A stretch of DNA of 64,000 bases from Candidatus Gastranaerophilales bacterium (GTDB lineage: Bacteria > Cyanobacteriota > Vampirovibrionia > Gastranaerophilales > Gastranaerophilaceae): NCBI GenBank assembly GCA_947625305.1, contig CANQNW010000001.1, positions 1-64,000 of the forward strand. The letters are read 5' to 3'. Below, piece after piece: positions 46,275 through 54,704 of this stretch (the stretch's first letter is position 1; each line of letters begins with the position of its first letter). The notes under the pieces were generated by a model. That model did no database searches. It saw only the letters and a program-made list of their open reading frames with translations, and was not told where the DNA came from. A program made the translations under genes and the position numbers.

Positions 46275-47639
46275 ATGACGGAAAAAGTTGTAATTATAGG
46301 CGGAGGAGCAGCAGGCCCAAAAACCGCCGCGAAATTAAGACGGGAAGACCCTGATATTAAAATTGATTTATATACGCAGGAGGATATAATTTCATATTCT
46401 GCTTGCGGGCTGCCGTATTTCATTGAAAATATTATTCAAAATCCCGAGACACTTATAATAAGAACTTCCGAGGATTTTCAAAAACAAAATATTGATATAC
46501 ATTTAAACCAAAGATGCCTTAGTGTAAACACTGATGATAAGACCGTTTTAATTCAGGATTTAATATCGGGGAATAAATATGAAACAAGCTATGATGTTCT
46601 TGTACTAGCAACAGGGGCTGTTCCAATCATGCCTCATATAGCAAATATTAACCTGAAAAACATATTTACTTTAAGAACAATTCAAGACGGAATAAATATA
46701 AAAGAAAAAATGATGTCCTCTAAAAGAGCTGTATTGCTTGGTGGAGGTTACATATCAATAGAAGTAACGGAAGCTCTTGTTCAAAATAACATTAACGTTA
46801 CATTAATAGAAAAGAATACTCAAATACTAAAAATGTTTGATGAAGATTTTTCTCAGATGGTAACTGATTACATAATAGGAAAAAATCCCGGGCAAGTGAC
46901 TATTTTAACTAATGAAGAGGTTATAGCATTTAAAGGCAACGAAAATAACGAAGTAGTGGAAGTTATAACCTCCTCCGGCAAAATAATAGAAACAGATTTT
47001 GTAATATTAGGAACGGGAGTAAGACCAAATACCGATTTTCTCCAAGGCAGTGATATAAAACTTGGGATAAATAACTCAATAAAAGTAGATAAGACCCTAA
47101 AGACCTCAAAGCAGGGAGTATATGCGGTAGGGGACTGTACGGATAACTTTAATCTTGTAACAAACAGATATACCTGGGTTCCAATGGGGTCAACCGCTAA
47201 CAAAGAAGGACGATGTGCCGCAATTAATATAGCAGGCGGAAGCTGTTTTTTTGACGGCATATTGAACTCTACAATAACAAAATACTTTAACTTAACAATT
47301 TCCATCATAGGAATAAGCTACAGAGAAGCCCAAGAACTCGGTTTTAAACCCGAATTTGCAATAGTAACAAAACGGGATAAAGCAGGTTATATGCCAAACA
47401 CGGGAACAATGACCCTCAAACTTATTGCAGACAGAAATACTCAGACTATACTTGGGATACAAGGCATAGGCGAAGGTGATGTAAATCAAAGAATAAATAC
47501 GGTCATTCCTGCAATATTAAGCAAAACAAAGCTGGAGTCGTTTATGAATTTGGATTTACCTTATTCACCGCCGTATTCTCCAGCTATAGATCCTGTATTA
47601 AATGCAGCTCAGATTGTATATCATAAAATTAACGGTTAG
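46275..47639 (+). CDS. CoA-disulfide reductase/NADH oxidase-like flavoprotein
   Basis: This is a 454 aa pyridine nucleotide-disulfide oxidoreductase. FAD motif VVIIGGGAAGPKTAAKLRR, single redox Cys44 in SYSACGLPYFIEN, NAD motif RAVLLGGGYISIEVTEAL, and C-terminal YAVGDCTDNFNL. The single-cysteine SxxxCGLPYF pattern is that of CoADR, NADH oxidase and NADH peroxidase. In an anaerobe it probably handles oxygen or low-molecular-weight disulfides. It ends 10 bp into the convergent protease gene. Confidence 0.88.
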   Translation: MTEKVVIIGGGAAGPKTAAKLRREDPDIKIDLYTQEDIISYSACGLPYFIENIIQNPETLIIRTSEDFQKQNIDIHLNQRCLSVNTDDKTVLIQDLISGNKYETSYDVLVLATGAVPIMPHIANINLKNIFTLRTIQDGINIKEKMMSSKRAVLLGGGYISIEVTEALVQNNINVTLIEKNTQILKMFDEDFSQMVTDYIIGKNPGQVTILTNEEVIAFKGNENNEVVEVITSSGKIIETDFVILGTGVRPNTDFLQGSDIKLGINNSIKVDKTLKTSKQGVYAVGDCTDNFNLVTNRYTWVPMGSTANKEGRCAAINIAGGSCFFDGILNSTITKYFNLTISIIGISYREAQELGFKPEFAIVTKRDKAGYMPNTGTMTLKLIADRNTQTILGIQGIGEGDVNQRINTVIPAILSKTKLESFMNLDLPYSPPYSPAIDPVLNAAQIVYHKING

Positions 47640-48858
47640 CTGTCACTTTTTCATTTTGAATCATTTGAAGTAAAACTTCTTGCGCCTTTTTAAGCTGAAC
47701 ATCATCTTTATCTTTAATATTTTGTTCGGTCAGTTTAACTTCTATATCAGGGGCAATGCCCTTTTTATTAATATCCGTGCCGTTTGGGGTTAAATATTTT
47801 TGGATTGTTATATTAAGCCCTGCACCAAAAGGCATTAAACTTTTAACCTCCTGAACAAGCCCTTTTCCAAAAGTATTTTCACCTATTAATATTGCTCTTT
47901 GATTATCTTTTAAAGCACCTGAAAGAATTTCGCTTGCTGATGCACTGCCTTTATTAATAAGAACAACTAAAGGCTGCGAAGAAAAATATTTCCTTGTAGA
48001 CCTTGAAGTATCTTTATACCCGTCTCGGTCAACCGTGCTTACTATAATTTCATCATCAAGGAACAAATCGGCAATATATACCGCATTATTTAAAAGACCG
48101 CCTGTATTAGCCCTTAAATCAATGATAATACCTTCTTTATCCTTGTATTTTGTCATTATATCTTTAAATTCCGTACCTACATTTCTTCCCATAAAAGAAC
48201 TCAGCCTGATATAACCGATTTTATCATCTATCTTAAAGTTTTCAGGAGCCTTTACCGAAATTGATTTAATCTGAATTTCATCTCTTACAACTTTATAAGT
48301 TTTATTGGGTGAATTTTTTCTTTTAATTAATAGTTCAACTGTAGTACCCTTTTTACCGCGGATTTTATCTGCGGCTTTATCAATGGTCATATCTTTAGTA
48401 GAAACGCCGTCTATTGAAAGAATTTCATCTTCAGCGAGCAACCCTGCCTTTTCTCCCGGGGTATCTTCTATCGGAGCAATAATAACTATTTTACCGTCCC
48501 TTAAGCCTATTTGAATTCCAATACCAAATAAAGAACCTTTTATAGCACTTTTCTCTTCTTCAAATTCTTTTGGAGTAACAAATCTTGTATATCTGTCATT
48601 TAAACTTGCAATCATGGTATCTATTGCAACATAAGCATCCTCAGGTGTCTTAATTTTATCATCATATTTATGACGCCACCTTGTCCAATTTTGACCGTTA
48701 GTTGTCTGATCCAAGTATTTTGTATTTACTATTTTCCATACATTATCATACAATTCCGAATCAGATTCAGCCATTGCAGTATTACTTCTGCAGCAGGTAA
48801 CACTTACAAATAAAAGTGCCAATGTTATTAATGCGGTATTTTTTAAAAATTTTTTCAC
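47629..48858 (-). CDS. C-terminal processing peptidase (S41)
   Basis: This 409 aa periplasmic protease has an N-terminal signal peptide (MKKFLKNTALITLALLFVSV...). A PDZ domain (about 115-185) contains LFGIGIQIGLRDGKIVI and AGLLAEDEILSIDG. The Ser/Lys dyad is in INKGSASASEILSGAL and GENTFGKGLVQEV. These enzymes trim C-termini of exported proteins. The length is usual for the CtpA group. Confidence 0.92.
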   Translation of the reverse strand: MKKFLKNTALITLALLFVSVTCCRSNTAMAESDSELYDNVWKIVNTKYLDQTTNGQNWTRWRHKYDDKIKTPEDAYVAIDTMIASLNDRYTRFVTPKEFEEEKSAIKGSLFGIGIQIGLRDGKIVIIAPIEDTPGEKAGLLAEDEILSIDGVSTKDMTIDKAADKIRGKKGTTVELLIKRKNSPNKTYKVVRDEIQIKSISVKAPENFKIDDKIGYIRLSSFMGRNVGTEFKDIMTKYKDKEGIIIDLRANTGGLLNNAVYIADLFLDDEIIVSTVDRDGYKDTSRSTRKYFSSQPLVVLINKGSASASEILSGALKDNQRAILIGENTFGKGLVQEVKSLMPFGAGLNITIQKYLTPNGTDINKKGIAPDIEVKLTEQNIKDKDDVQLKKAQEVLLQMIQNEKVTANR

Positions 48859-49052
48859 AACTCTCTCCTTACTCTTTTTATTATAATATAAAATCTTTTA
48901 TTTGTTTATTTATCCTTAAGTCTATTAGACTTGTTATTAATAATAAAGTTTCATTTAAATTTACATTTTTTTAAAATTATACTTTTATTTAACTCTTAAA
49001 CTGATTTCTATTTGCCGTATCTATTATAAAATCGGGTAAAAAGGAGATTATT

Positions 49053-49484
49053 ATGCATTATTTAGATATTGAATTAAACGGAATTGACGAAAACGGAGAA
49101 GAAAAAACTTATAAATTATCAGATTTAAAAGGTGAAAATTTGATTGTTTACTTTTATCCGGAAGATGATACACCCGTTTGCACACAAGAAGCTCATAAAT
49201 TTCGTGATGCAATGGAAAAATTAAAAAAATATACAAAAATTATAGGTGTTAGTGCAAATGAAATTAAAGACCACCTTGAATTTAAAGCCAAACACAATTT
49301 AAATTTTATTCTTTTATCGGATAAATTAAATGAACTTAAAAATGCTTTTAAAGAACATTCTAATAACACACCAATTCAAAGAACAACATTTATTCTTGAC
49401 AAAGAAGGTAATATTGTAAAAGTTTGGGAAAAAGTAGATATTGATAATCATATTGAAGAAATTATCCAATATTTTGACAAATAG
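49053..49484 (+). CDS. Peroxiredoxin (AhpC/TSA family, Bcp-like)
   Basis: This is a 143 aa protein. FYPEDDTPVCTQEAHKFRD carries the peroxidatic Cys43, and NTPIQRTTFILDKEGNIV the conserved Arg. The resolving Cys is absent, which suggests a one-cysteine mechanism. It reduces peroxides in the cytosol. AAAAGGAG precedes the ATG. This fits the neighbouring redox and stress genes. Confidence 0.88.
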   Translation: MHYLDIELNGIDENGEEKTYKLSDLKGENLIVYFYPEDDTPVCTQEAHKFRDAMEKLKKYTKIIGVSANEIKDHLEFKAKHNLNFILLSDKLNELKNAFKEHSNNTPIQRTTFILDKEGNIVKVWEKVDIDNHIEEIIQYFDK

Positions 49485-49531
49485 ACTTTTAGACCACAAT
49501 AATGTATAATGTATTCCCAGAGGATACAAAT

Positions 49532-49864
49532 ATGAGTAATAAAACTATACTAATTGATTTAGACGGGGTTTTAAATCTTTATACCGGAAATTATGATAAA
49601 GAAATGATTCCCTCAATAAAAGAAGGCGCAGAGGAGTTTCTGAAAAAATTAAGCAAAGAATATAACATAAAACTATTTACGGCAAGAAATAAAATATTAA
49701 CATTCAAATGGTTAAAAAAAAATAAAATAGATAAATATTTTACGGATATAACAAATATAAAAGAACCTGCCTGGTTATATATAGATGACCGCTGTATAAA
49801 ATTTGAAGGTGATTATTCTCTTTTAGAAAAACAAATTAATACATTTAAAACATGGTATAAATAG
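49532..49864 (+). CDS. Small HAD-like hydrolase
   Basis: This is a 110 aa protein. I chose the ATG at 49532 because AGAGG lies 8 nt upstream and HAD motif 1 follows (ILIDLDGVLNLY, D9 and D11). Motif 2 KLFTARN and motif 4 WLYIDDRCIKF are seen. No cap domain. The family contains 5'-nucleotidase-like and phosphatase-like members. The substrate is unknown. It is the last clear chromosomal gene before the element. Confidence 0.78.
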   Translation: MSNKTILIDLDGVLNLYTGNYDKEMIPSIKEGAEEFLKKLSKEYNIKLFTARNKILTFKWLKKNKIDKYFTDITNIKEPAWLYIDDRCIKFEGDYSLLEKQINTFKTWYK

Positions 49865-49870
49865 GATAAA

Positions 49871-49911
49871 AAACTGCAAGTCAAATAACTATTACAGCTT
49901 GCAGTTTTTTT
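49871..49911 (+). terminator. Terminator after the HAD gene
   Basis: AAACTGCAAG, a 17 nt loop, then CTTGCAGTTTTTTT, just after the HAD stop codon. Confidence 0.88.
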
Positions 49912-49963
49912 ATTCATATGTATATAGTACACCAAATCTCGCATCTGTCGGTCAATAAAAAAA

Positions 49964-49986
49964 AAGAGGGCTTTCACCCTCTTTTT
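49964..49986. terminator. Second hairpin, likely terminator
   Basis: AAGAGGG, loop CTTTCA, CCCTCTTTTT. It is A-rich on the left and T-rich on the right, so it can act on both strands. It may mark the end of the conserved chromosome. The next 160 bp (49987-50148) hold no convincing gene. Confidence 0.8.
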
Positions 49987-50148
49987 AAATGGCGGAATTG
50001 ATGCTTCTGGGTTCGAACTTATTGAAAGATATTACGAACACCTAAACAGTTCTCAAGTTGTCAATAAGATATGCTATCTTATATCTTCACTTGATTTGGT
50101 GGCATAAATACTATAGCTTAGCTTAACATCAACATAACTTATTGTTCA

Positions 50149-51171
50149 CTATACCTTTACGTTATTATATTCAGTTAAACCATTAGCATCTCTTAACAAG
50201 ACAACGGCAGTTCCTAAATCTTGTATATTTAATTTTGCATATATACTACTTACTTTTTGTTTTATATTGTTCTCTGTAATACTATATATCCTGTTATTAG
50301 TCAAAAAGTCTGCAATATCATTATAAGTTACCCTTAGCTTGCCAGAGTGTTCTTCTAAATATGCTCTTGCAGATATGACTTGTTTCTCTATATCGGTAAG
50401 TTTTGCCACCATTTTGTTTGCAGATTCTTCTTTTATGGGTTTTTGACTTTCAGTATTTACATCTCTTACGGTAGCATCTTTTCTGAACTCTTTCACAAAT
50501 TTATCAGCTGAGATAATACACTTACATATCAGCTTATTCTCTTCACTGAAATCAAAGTCTATACTCACTATATCTAATTTGTCTAAATATTCGTTATAAC
50601 AAAGTGCCTTTATATACTTAAAGTCATTTACAACAAAGTTGTTAAGGTTATAGTCATTCTCTGTTAATAGGTTGTATAGTTGTTTGTCTTGGGCTTCGCA
50701 TGTAAGCAAACTAACCTCATCATTAACAACCTCATCACAACCATATCTAAAGCAATATTCATCAAGTGCTTGAATACACTTGTCCTTATCTTTAATTGAA
50801 AACAATGTTTTAGTAGTAGTATCAGATAACTTTTCATATTTAACTTTAAATATAGGATTGTTCTCAAAATAATTCTTGTGATAATCTTTCAGTTCTTCTC
50901 CTTCATTGAGAATAACATTGTGGTAAGGATGTTCCGAATAATTTTCACCAGCTGCATAGTAATAATTGGTAAAGTTAGTCATAGCTTCATCGATTATTCT
51001 ATCCAAGCAGTTATACTGTTCTTGATTATGGGTTATAAGTTCAACATCATTTAGGACAATGCTAACACTTTTTAAAGGGAGAGCTGAACGTATTAATGCT
51101 AAAGACCTGTCTGATATATCAGCACAATAAGCCTGTATTTCACCTTTACATAATTCCATTTCCATAATCAT
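50149..51171 (-). CDS. Regulator-like protein with C-terminal LuxR-type helix-turn-helix
   Basis: This is a 340 aa protein. The C-terminal approximately 75 residues read TDIEKQVISARAYLEEHSG, then VTYNDIADFLT, then ITENNIKQKVSSIYAKLNIQ, the layout of a LuxR/GerE or sigma-4-type DNA-binding domain (recognition helix followed by KLxIxD). The large N-terminal part is not recognised and contains many acidic and aromatic residues. It may be a sensor-regulator of the element. It is divergent from the methyltransferase gene. Confidence 0.5.
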   Translation of the reverse strand: MIMEMELCKGEIQAYCADISDRSLALIRSALPLKSVSIVLNDVELITHNQEQYNCLDRIIDEAMTNFTNYYYAAGENYSEHPYHNVILNEGEELKDYHKNYFENNPIFKVKYEKLSDTTTKTLFSIKDKDKCIQALDEYCFRYGCDEVVNDEVSLLTCEAQDKQLYNLLTENDYNLNNFVVNDFKYIKALCYNEYLDKLDIVSIDFDFSEENKLICKCIISADKFVKEFRKDATVRDVNTESQKPIKEESANKMVAKLTDIEKQVISARAYLEEHSGKLRVTYNDIADFLTNNRIYSITENNIKQKVSSIYAKLNIQDLGTAVVLLRDANGLTEYNNVKV

Positions 51172-51234
51172 ATTATGACATAAACATAAGTATATAAGTT
51201 AAATTTTACCATATAGCAATTAAAGGTATTCTGT

Positions 51235-51807
51235 ATGGTAGTTTCTGTATTTAGAAATATTGGAGCAAATAATCATTCTAATAGTGAAAGACAGCCAGAG
51301 GATTTCTATGCTACTGACCCTTTAGCTGCTATGTTATTGCTTGATATAGTCCCAGAACTTGACAATATTTGGGAATGTGCCTGTGGTCAGGGGCATTTGG
51401 CGAAAGTATTTGCTAATCAAGGAAAGCTATTTAAAGCTACTGACATTATTGACAGAGGATATGGAACTACAGAAGATTTCTTACAAAACAATCAGCCTTA
51501 TCATAATGGGGATATTGTAACCAATCCGCCATATAAATATGCTCAAGAGTTCGTTGAACACGCAATTTCACTTGTTGATACAGGAAGATATGTTTGCATG
51601 TTCTTAAAGGTATTGTTCTTAGAAAGCAGGAGCAGAAAGGAATTGTTTACAAAGCAACCACCTAAAACCATATATATTTCAAGTTCACGCATTATATGTG
51701 CTAAAAACGGTGATTTTAACAAATATACTTCTTCTGCTATTGCTTATGCTTGGTATATTTGGGAAAAAGGTTATATCGGCAATAGTATTGTGAAATGGAT
51801 AAACTAA
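51235..51807 (+). CDS. Phage-type adenine-specific DNA methyltransferase
   Basis: This is a 190 aa protein. The SAM-binding motif I reads NIWECACGQGHLAKVF and the catalytic motif IV IVTNPPYKYAQEFV (N97-Y100). The short length and the EDFYATDP start are typical of small phage Dam-like enzymes without a partner endonuclease. No restriction gene is adjacent, so it probably protects or marks element DNA. No clear ribosome site precedes the ATG. Confidence 0.82.
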   Translation: MVVSVFRNIGANNHSNSERQPEDFYATDPLAAMLLLDIVPELDNIWECACGQGHLAKVFANQGKLFKATDIIDRGYGTTEDFLQNNQPYHNGDIVTNPPYKYAQEFVEHAISLVDTGRYVCMFLKVLFLESRSRKELFTKQPPKTIYISSSRIICAKNGDFNKYTSSAIAYAWYIWEKGYIGNSIVKWIN

Positions 51808-51813
51808 TATCCT

Positions 51814-52047
51814 CTACTTTATCTTTACGGCACTAATACCCACACCGCCTTTGCCGTCTGTGCTTTCTATCGTAAATATACGGTATGTCCCATCATCCGT
51901 TGTAACTTTTGTCGTGTTAACAAAGTTTCTTTCGGTCAATATGACTTGCATTGGTTCTGCCGTTAAGTGTGCTTTAGCTATTGAACAACCAGCACAAGTT
52001 AAGCCAACCATTAAACCTATAAATAAACCTGTTATTAACTGTTTCAT
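51814..52047 (-). CDS. Small putative lipoprotein
   Basis: This is a 77 aa protein with a signal sequence (MKQLITGLFIGLMVGLT) ending in CAGCS, a near-lipobox with Cys at +1. The mature part of about 56 residues has beta-strand character and ends VGISAVKIK. AAAGGAG precedes the ATG. The function is unknown. It lies downstream of the Xre-type gene on the same strand. Confidence 0.6.
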   Translation of the reverse strand: MKQLITGLFIGLMVGLTCAGCSIAKAHLTAEPMQVILTERNFVNTTKVTTDDGTYRIFTIESTDGKGGVGISAVKIK

Positions 52048-52110
52048 ATTTATCTCCTTTGCGTATTATATGTAAACTTTCAAGAAATTCTGAAAAATTC
52101 CGTGAGGCTG

Positions 52111-52404
52111 TTAACTTTTATCATTACATCCGCTTTTGGAAGCCTCTATCGGCTGTTTTGGCACTATCTTTAGTTCATAATCAAATATATCAAGTATTTC
52201 CATAATCTCAGAGAGCTGGAATGTACCTTTTGTAAACTTCTTCACTAAACTTGTACGACAACCTGACCGACCGAGTTTTTCCTGCATCAGTTGAGCAAGT
52301 CCCTTTTTCGTGAGGTTATTGTCTTTTAAGAAACTTTCCATAAATTGTTTTACTCTGCTTTTTACCTCATCCGGGACTATATATTTTGGGTACTTATTAG
52401 GCAT
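52111..52404 (-). CDS. Xre-like repressor of the element
   Basis: This is a 97 aa protein. A helix-turn-helix of the Xre kind lies at about residues 28-75 (NLTKKGLAQLMQEKLGRSGC, TSLVKKFTKGTFQLSEIMEI). It has a perfect ribosome site (AAGGAGGTGATATA before ATG). Two related palindromes lie in the divergent region next to it, one 26 bp upstream of its start codon, so it likely represses itself and the + strand genes starting at 52610. Confidence 0.7.
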   Translation of the reverse strand: MPNKYPKYIVPDEVKSRVKQFMESFLKDNNLTKKGLAQLMQEKLGRSGCRTSLVKKFTKGTFQLSEIMEILDIFDYELKIVPKQPIEASKSGCNDKS

Positions 52405-52429
52405 TATATCACCTCCTTAAACATATGAT

Positions 52430-52546
52430 AACCATATAGCTACATGGTTGTCAATAAAATACCCCAAAATGTAAATAAATGCTGCATTTGTAACGAATTG
52501 CTGCCGACTGAATATTTCCACTTGACAAGGGTAGCCACATGGCTAC
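52430..52546. promoter_or_regulatory. Divergent control region with two related operators and a TTGACA promoter
   Basis: Operator 1 at 52430-52449 (AACCATATAGCTACATGGTT) is symmetric at 9 of 10 positions. Operator 2 at 52531-52546 (GTAGCCACATGGCTAC) is symmetric except at the centre. They share AGCYACATGG. Operator 2 lies inside the spacer of a + strand promoter with TTGACA at 52522-52527, so a bound repressor would block it. The -10 of this promoter is weak (TACATC/ACATCA). Confidence 0.65.
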
Positions 52547-52609
52547 ATCATGTAAGGGTAAGCAACGGCCGCTGCTTCTTAGTAGAAATAACAAAATAAG
52601 GAGCAACAC

Positions 52610-52900
52610 ATGAAAACAATTATTACAACAAACTTGGACATTGAAAATGAAATCAGAACAATTAAGGCACTTGAGTCAAAACTTGAAGAACTAAAAGAAC
52701 TTAAGGAAGAAAAAGAAGCCGAAATCAAAAAGCTGCTTGATGACAACGGCATTGAAGAACTTCAAGTCGGAGCATACATTGTAAGATTCACAAATGTTGT
52801 AAGAAACAACTTCAACACATCAGCTTTCAAAAAGAAGTATTTAGAACTCTACAATGCGTTTATCAAACAAACCAATTATAGGAAGTTCACAATATCTTAG
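52610..52900 (+). CDS. Small coiled-coil protein of the element
   Basis: This is a 96 aa protein with an N-terminal coiled coil (about residues 12-48, rich in Leu/Lys/Glu) followed by a beta-strand part (VGAYIVRFTNVVRN) and an amphipathic end. The layout recalls small phage proteins that bind nucleases or DNA, but nothing specific is recognised. AAGGAGCAAC precedes the ATG. It is the first gene under the operator-controlled promoter. Confidence 0.55.
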   Translation: MKTIITTNLDIENEIRTIKALESKLEELKELKEEKEAEIKKLLDDNGIEELQVGAYIVRFTNVVRNNFNTSAFKKKYLELYNAFIKQTNYRKFTIS

Positions 52901-52930
52901 GGGCATTAGCCCCTCCCCTTAACGGGGTTA
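52899..52930 (+). other. Pair of GC-rich hairpins after a gene
   Basis: Just at the stop codon: GGGGCATTAGCCCC followed by CCCCTTAACGGGG. There is no T run, so this is not a standard terminator. The same layout recurs at 53409-53445, suggesting an RNA-processing or attenuation function in this operon. Confidence 0.5.
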
Positions 52931-52970
52931 TAAGTTCACAAGTACACAAGTTTTGAAAGGAAAAATAACG

Positions 52971-53411
52971 ATGACAGCTACATATTATGATGCAAAATAA
53001 GTTTACAGCCGTAATTATGGTTCGGAACAACTCTTCAAAAGAAGCTATTGCAACAGTTTATTATACACAGAAGGAGTTATGGATTTTCAGCAAACTTTAA
53101 ATGCCTTTTGGCTGGTAGATAATATGGTTTCCTATATGCCAAAGATTTTGGAAGCATACAAAGAACATAAGTACACATTCTTTGTTGTTGAAATAGCAGT
53201 AAACCAAAAACAACAGGGTTATATGGAGGTCTTTACCGAAGATTATGTTGAAGGTGAGTATGATGAACACATCTCAATAATTAAACAAGATATATCATTC
53301 ATAGATTTGCCGACAAAGGTAGATGAAGAAGTAACCACATATAGATTTTTCTTGGAACTTTCAGCATTAGAGCCAGTAACCTATACATTACTTCTGACAT
53401 CAGAACATTAG
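52971..53411 (+). pseudogene. DUF6876-like gene with an in-frame TAA at codon 10
   Basis: GAAAGG lies 9 nt before an ATG at 52971. The frame reads MTATYYDAK, stop, then VYSRNYGSEQLFKRSY and on without further stops, joining the open frame that starts with MDFQQTLNAFWLVDNM. The full read-through pattern (YxxLLYTEGVxxFxxxxxAFWLVD...SxEH end) fits DUF6876, common in phages and integrative elements. The stop is a nonsense mutation, a sequencing error or recoding. Internal translation could start at 53079, where AAGGAG is only 2 nt from ATG. The function of the family is unknown. Confidence 0.6.
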
Positions 53412-53445
53412 GGGAATTATCCCCTGCCCCTTCGGGGGGGGGCAA
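53409..53445 (+). other. Second pair of GC-rich hairpins
   Basis: GGGGAATTATCCCC followed by GCCCCTTCGGGGGGGGC, right after the DUF6876-like stop codon. It repeats the arrangement at 52899-52930 with different sequence but the same two-stem layout. Confidence 0.5.
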
Positions 53446-53472
53446 TTAACTTATCAAAAGAGGTAACAAACA

Positions 53473-53784
53473 ATGGGACAAACAAAAAACGCAATAAAGA
53501 TTAAAACATACGATGAATTTGTAGAGCAACTAACAAAGATAAAAGAGTCCGATGATACTATAATGCTTGCCTTTTACAAGTTCTGCTGGGACTATAAAGA
53601 GGAAGATGATGAAGATATAACACAGATTTACAAAGAACTTGTGGAAGAAGTCTTTGAAGAATACGGACTCAAGCCTTTTAAGATAACTGAGAATTTAGAC
53701 TTAATTTTCAAGTTCAAAAGAAAAGCTGAGGCAATCGTACAGATTAAGCCTCGAAAGCTCGAAGTATTGATTTATAAACGGTAA
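53473..53784 (+). CDS. Small acidic protein of the element
   Basis: This is a 103 aa protein with an acidic middle (YKEEDDEDITQIYKELVEEV) and a basic end. AAGAGGTAAC precedes the ATG. No family recognised. It is the third gene of the operator-controlled operon, upstream of the recombinase but separated from it by about 215 bp of repeats. Confidence 0.5.
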   Translation: MGQTKNAIKIKTYDEFVEQLTKIKESDDTIMLAFYKFCWDYKEEDDEDITQIYKELVEEVFEEYGLKPFKITENLDLIFKFKRKAEAIVQIKPRKLEVLIYKR

Positions 53785-53810
53785 TTATACGGCAGTAGCT
53801 AAAATTACAT

Positions 53811-53985
53811 GGAATTTTGAAAAATTCCACAGCCAATTTAACACAATAGATATTTTGTTAAATTCGATGGAAACAACTTAAATATAGGCTGTCAAAGGAT
53901 TAAGGGCATAAGCTCTCAGAAAAATAAGAACTCAACTTAACATAATGATTTGCATGTATAAGTTCAACTTAACAAAACATAAGGA
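53811..53985. repeat. Cluster of short inverted and direct repeats upstream of a recombinase
   Basis: GGAATTTT-GA-AAAATTCC at 53811-53828; AATTTAACA/TGTTAAATT at 53835-53843/53856-53864; then two copies of TCAACTTAACA at about 53932-53942 and 53964-53974. The latter is preceded by TAAG to give TAAGTTCAACTTA. Such clusters before a tyrosine recombinase may be its binding sites. Confidence 0.4.
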
Positions 53986-53999
53986 AATGAGGTGATAAA

Positions 54000-54548
54000 A
54001 TGAAGCACGTTCAACCAATCAGAGAAAAGAACAAAATTGAAGAAATTAAGTCATACCTAAGATGTAACGGCACAAGGGATTTATTGCTGTTTACAATGGG
54101 AATAAATATAGGTTTGAGAATATCGGATTTACTTAAACTGAAAGTTATTGATGTAAAGGGCAAAAGCCATGTTGAGATTAAAGAACAGAAAACAGGCAAA
54201 ATAAAAAGGTTTCCTCTGCTTGGTAATCTTCAATCAATGATTGATGATTATATCAAGGGCAAATCCGACAACGAATACCTATTCAAAAGCCGTAACGGAG
54301 AAAATAGACCAATTACAAGAGTTATGGCATATATGATAATAAATGAGGCTTGCAAAAAAGCTGGCATTAATGATTCTGTAGGTACACACACATTAAGAAA
54401 AACTTTCGGTTATCACCATTATCAAACATTTCATGATGTTGCTATACTTCAATACTTGCTCAATCATTCAAGCCCTTCAATAACTTTAAGATACATCGGA
54501 ATTACACAAGATAATGTTGAAAGCACATTGCAAAATTTTGAGTTATAG
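54000..54548 (+). CDS. Minimal tyrosine recombinase 1 (FimB/FimE-sized)
   Basis: This is a 182 aa recombinase consisting almost only of the catalytic domain. Catalytic residues: R40 (NIGLRISDLL), H130 and R133 (GTHTLRKTFG), H156 (LLNHSSPS) and the nucleophile Y165 (TLRYIGITQ). It lacks the N-terminal core-binding domain of XerC and phage integrases. The size matches FimB/FimE-type invertases. GAGGTGAT precedes the ATG. It is related to the - strand recombinase at 59418, and the two flank the RiPP operon. Confidence 0.88.
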   Translation: MKHVQPIREKNKIEEIKSYLRCNGTRDLLLFTMGINIGLRISDLLKLKVIDVKGKSHVEIKEQKTGKIKRFPLLGNLQSMIDDYIKGKSDNEYLFKSRNGENRPITRVMAYMIINEACKKAGINDSVGTHTLRKTFGYHHYQTFHDVAILQYLLNHSSPSITLRYIGITQDNVESTLQNFEL

Positions 54549-54569
54549 GATTGCTCCTTACCTATAAGG

Positions 54570-54604
54570 AAAGCTCTCTAAATGATTGTTAGAGGGCTTT
54601 TCTT
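54570..54604. terminator. Terminator after recombinase 1
   Basis: AAAGCTCTCTAA, loop ATGATTG, TTAGAGGGCTTTTCTTT. It lies 22 bp after the recombinase stop. The following 100 bp (54605-54704) show nothing else. Confidence 0.8.
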
Positions 54605-54704
54605 TATCTGGACACCACTAATATATCCGCACTTGTTAAAAGGGGGAAATAATTCAAGATATATGAGCTATTTCTTTGAATGCTTATACGGTGTTGGTTT
54701 CAAA

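Noticed and set aside
49990..50110. tRNA fragment (GGCGGAATTG and GGGTTCGAAC) or a 38-codon open frame as an attachment-site remnant
   Set aside because: The pieces do not fold into a tRNA half and the open frame has no start; probably chance. No second copy was found in the window.
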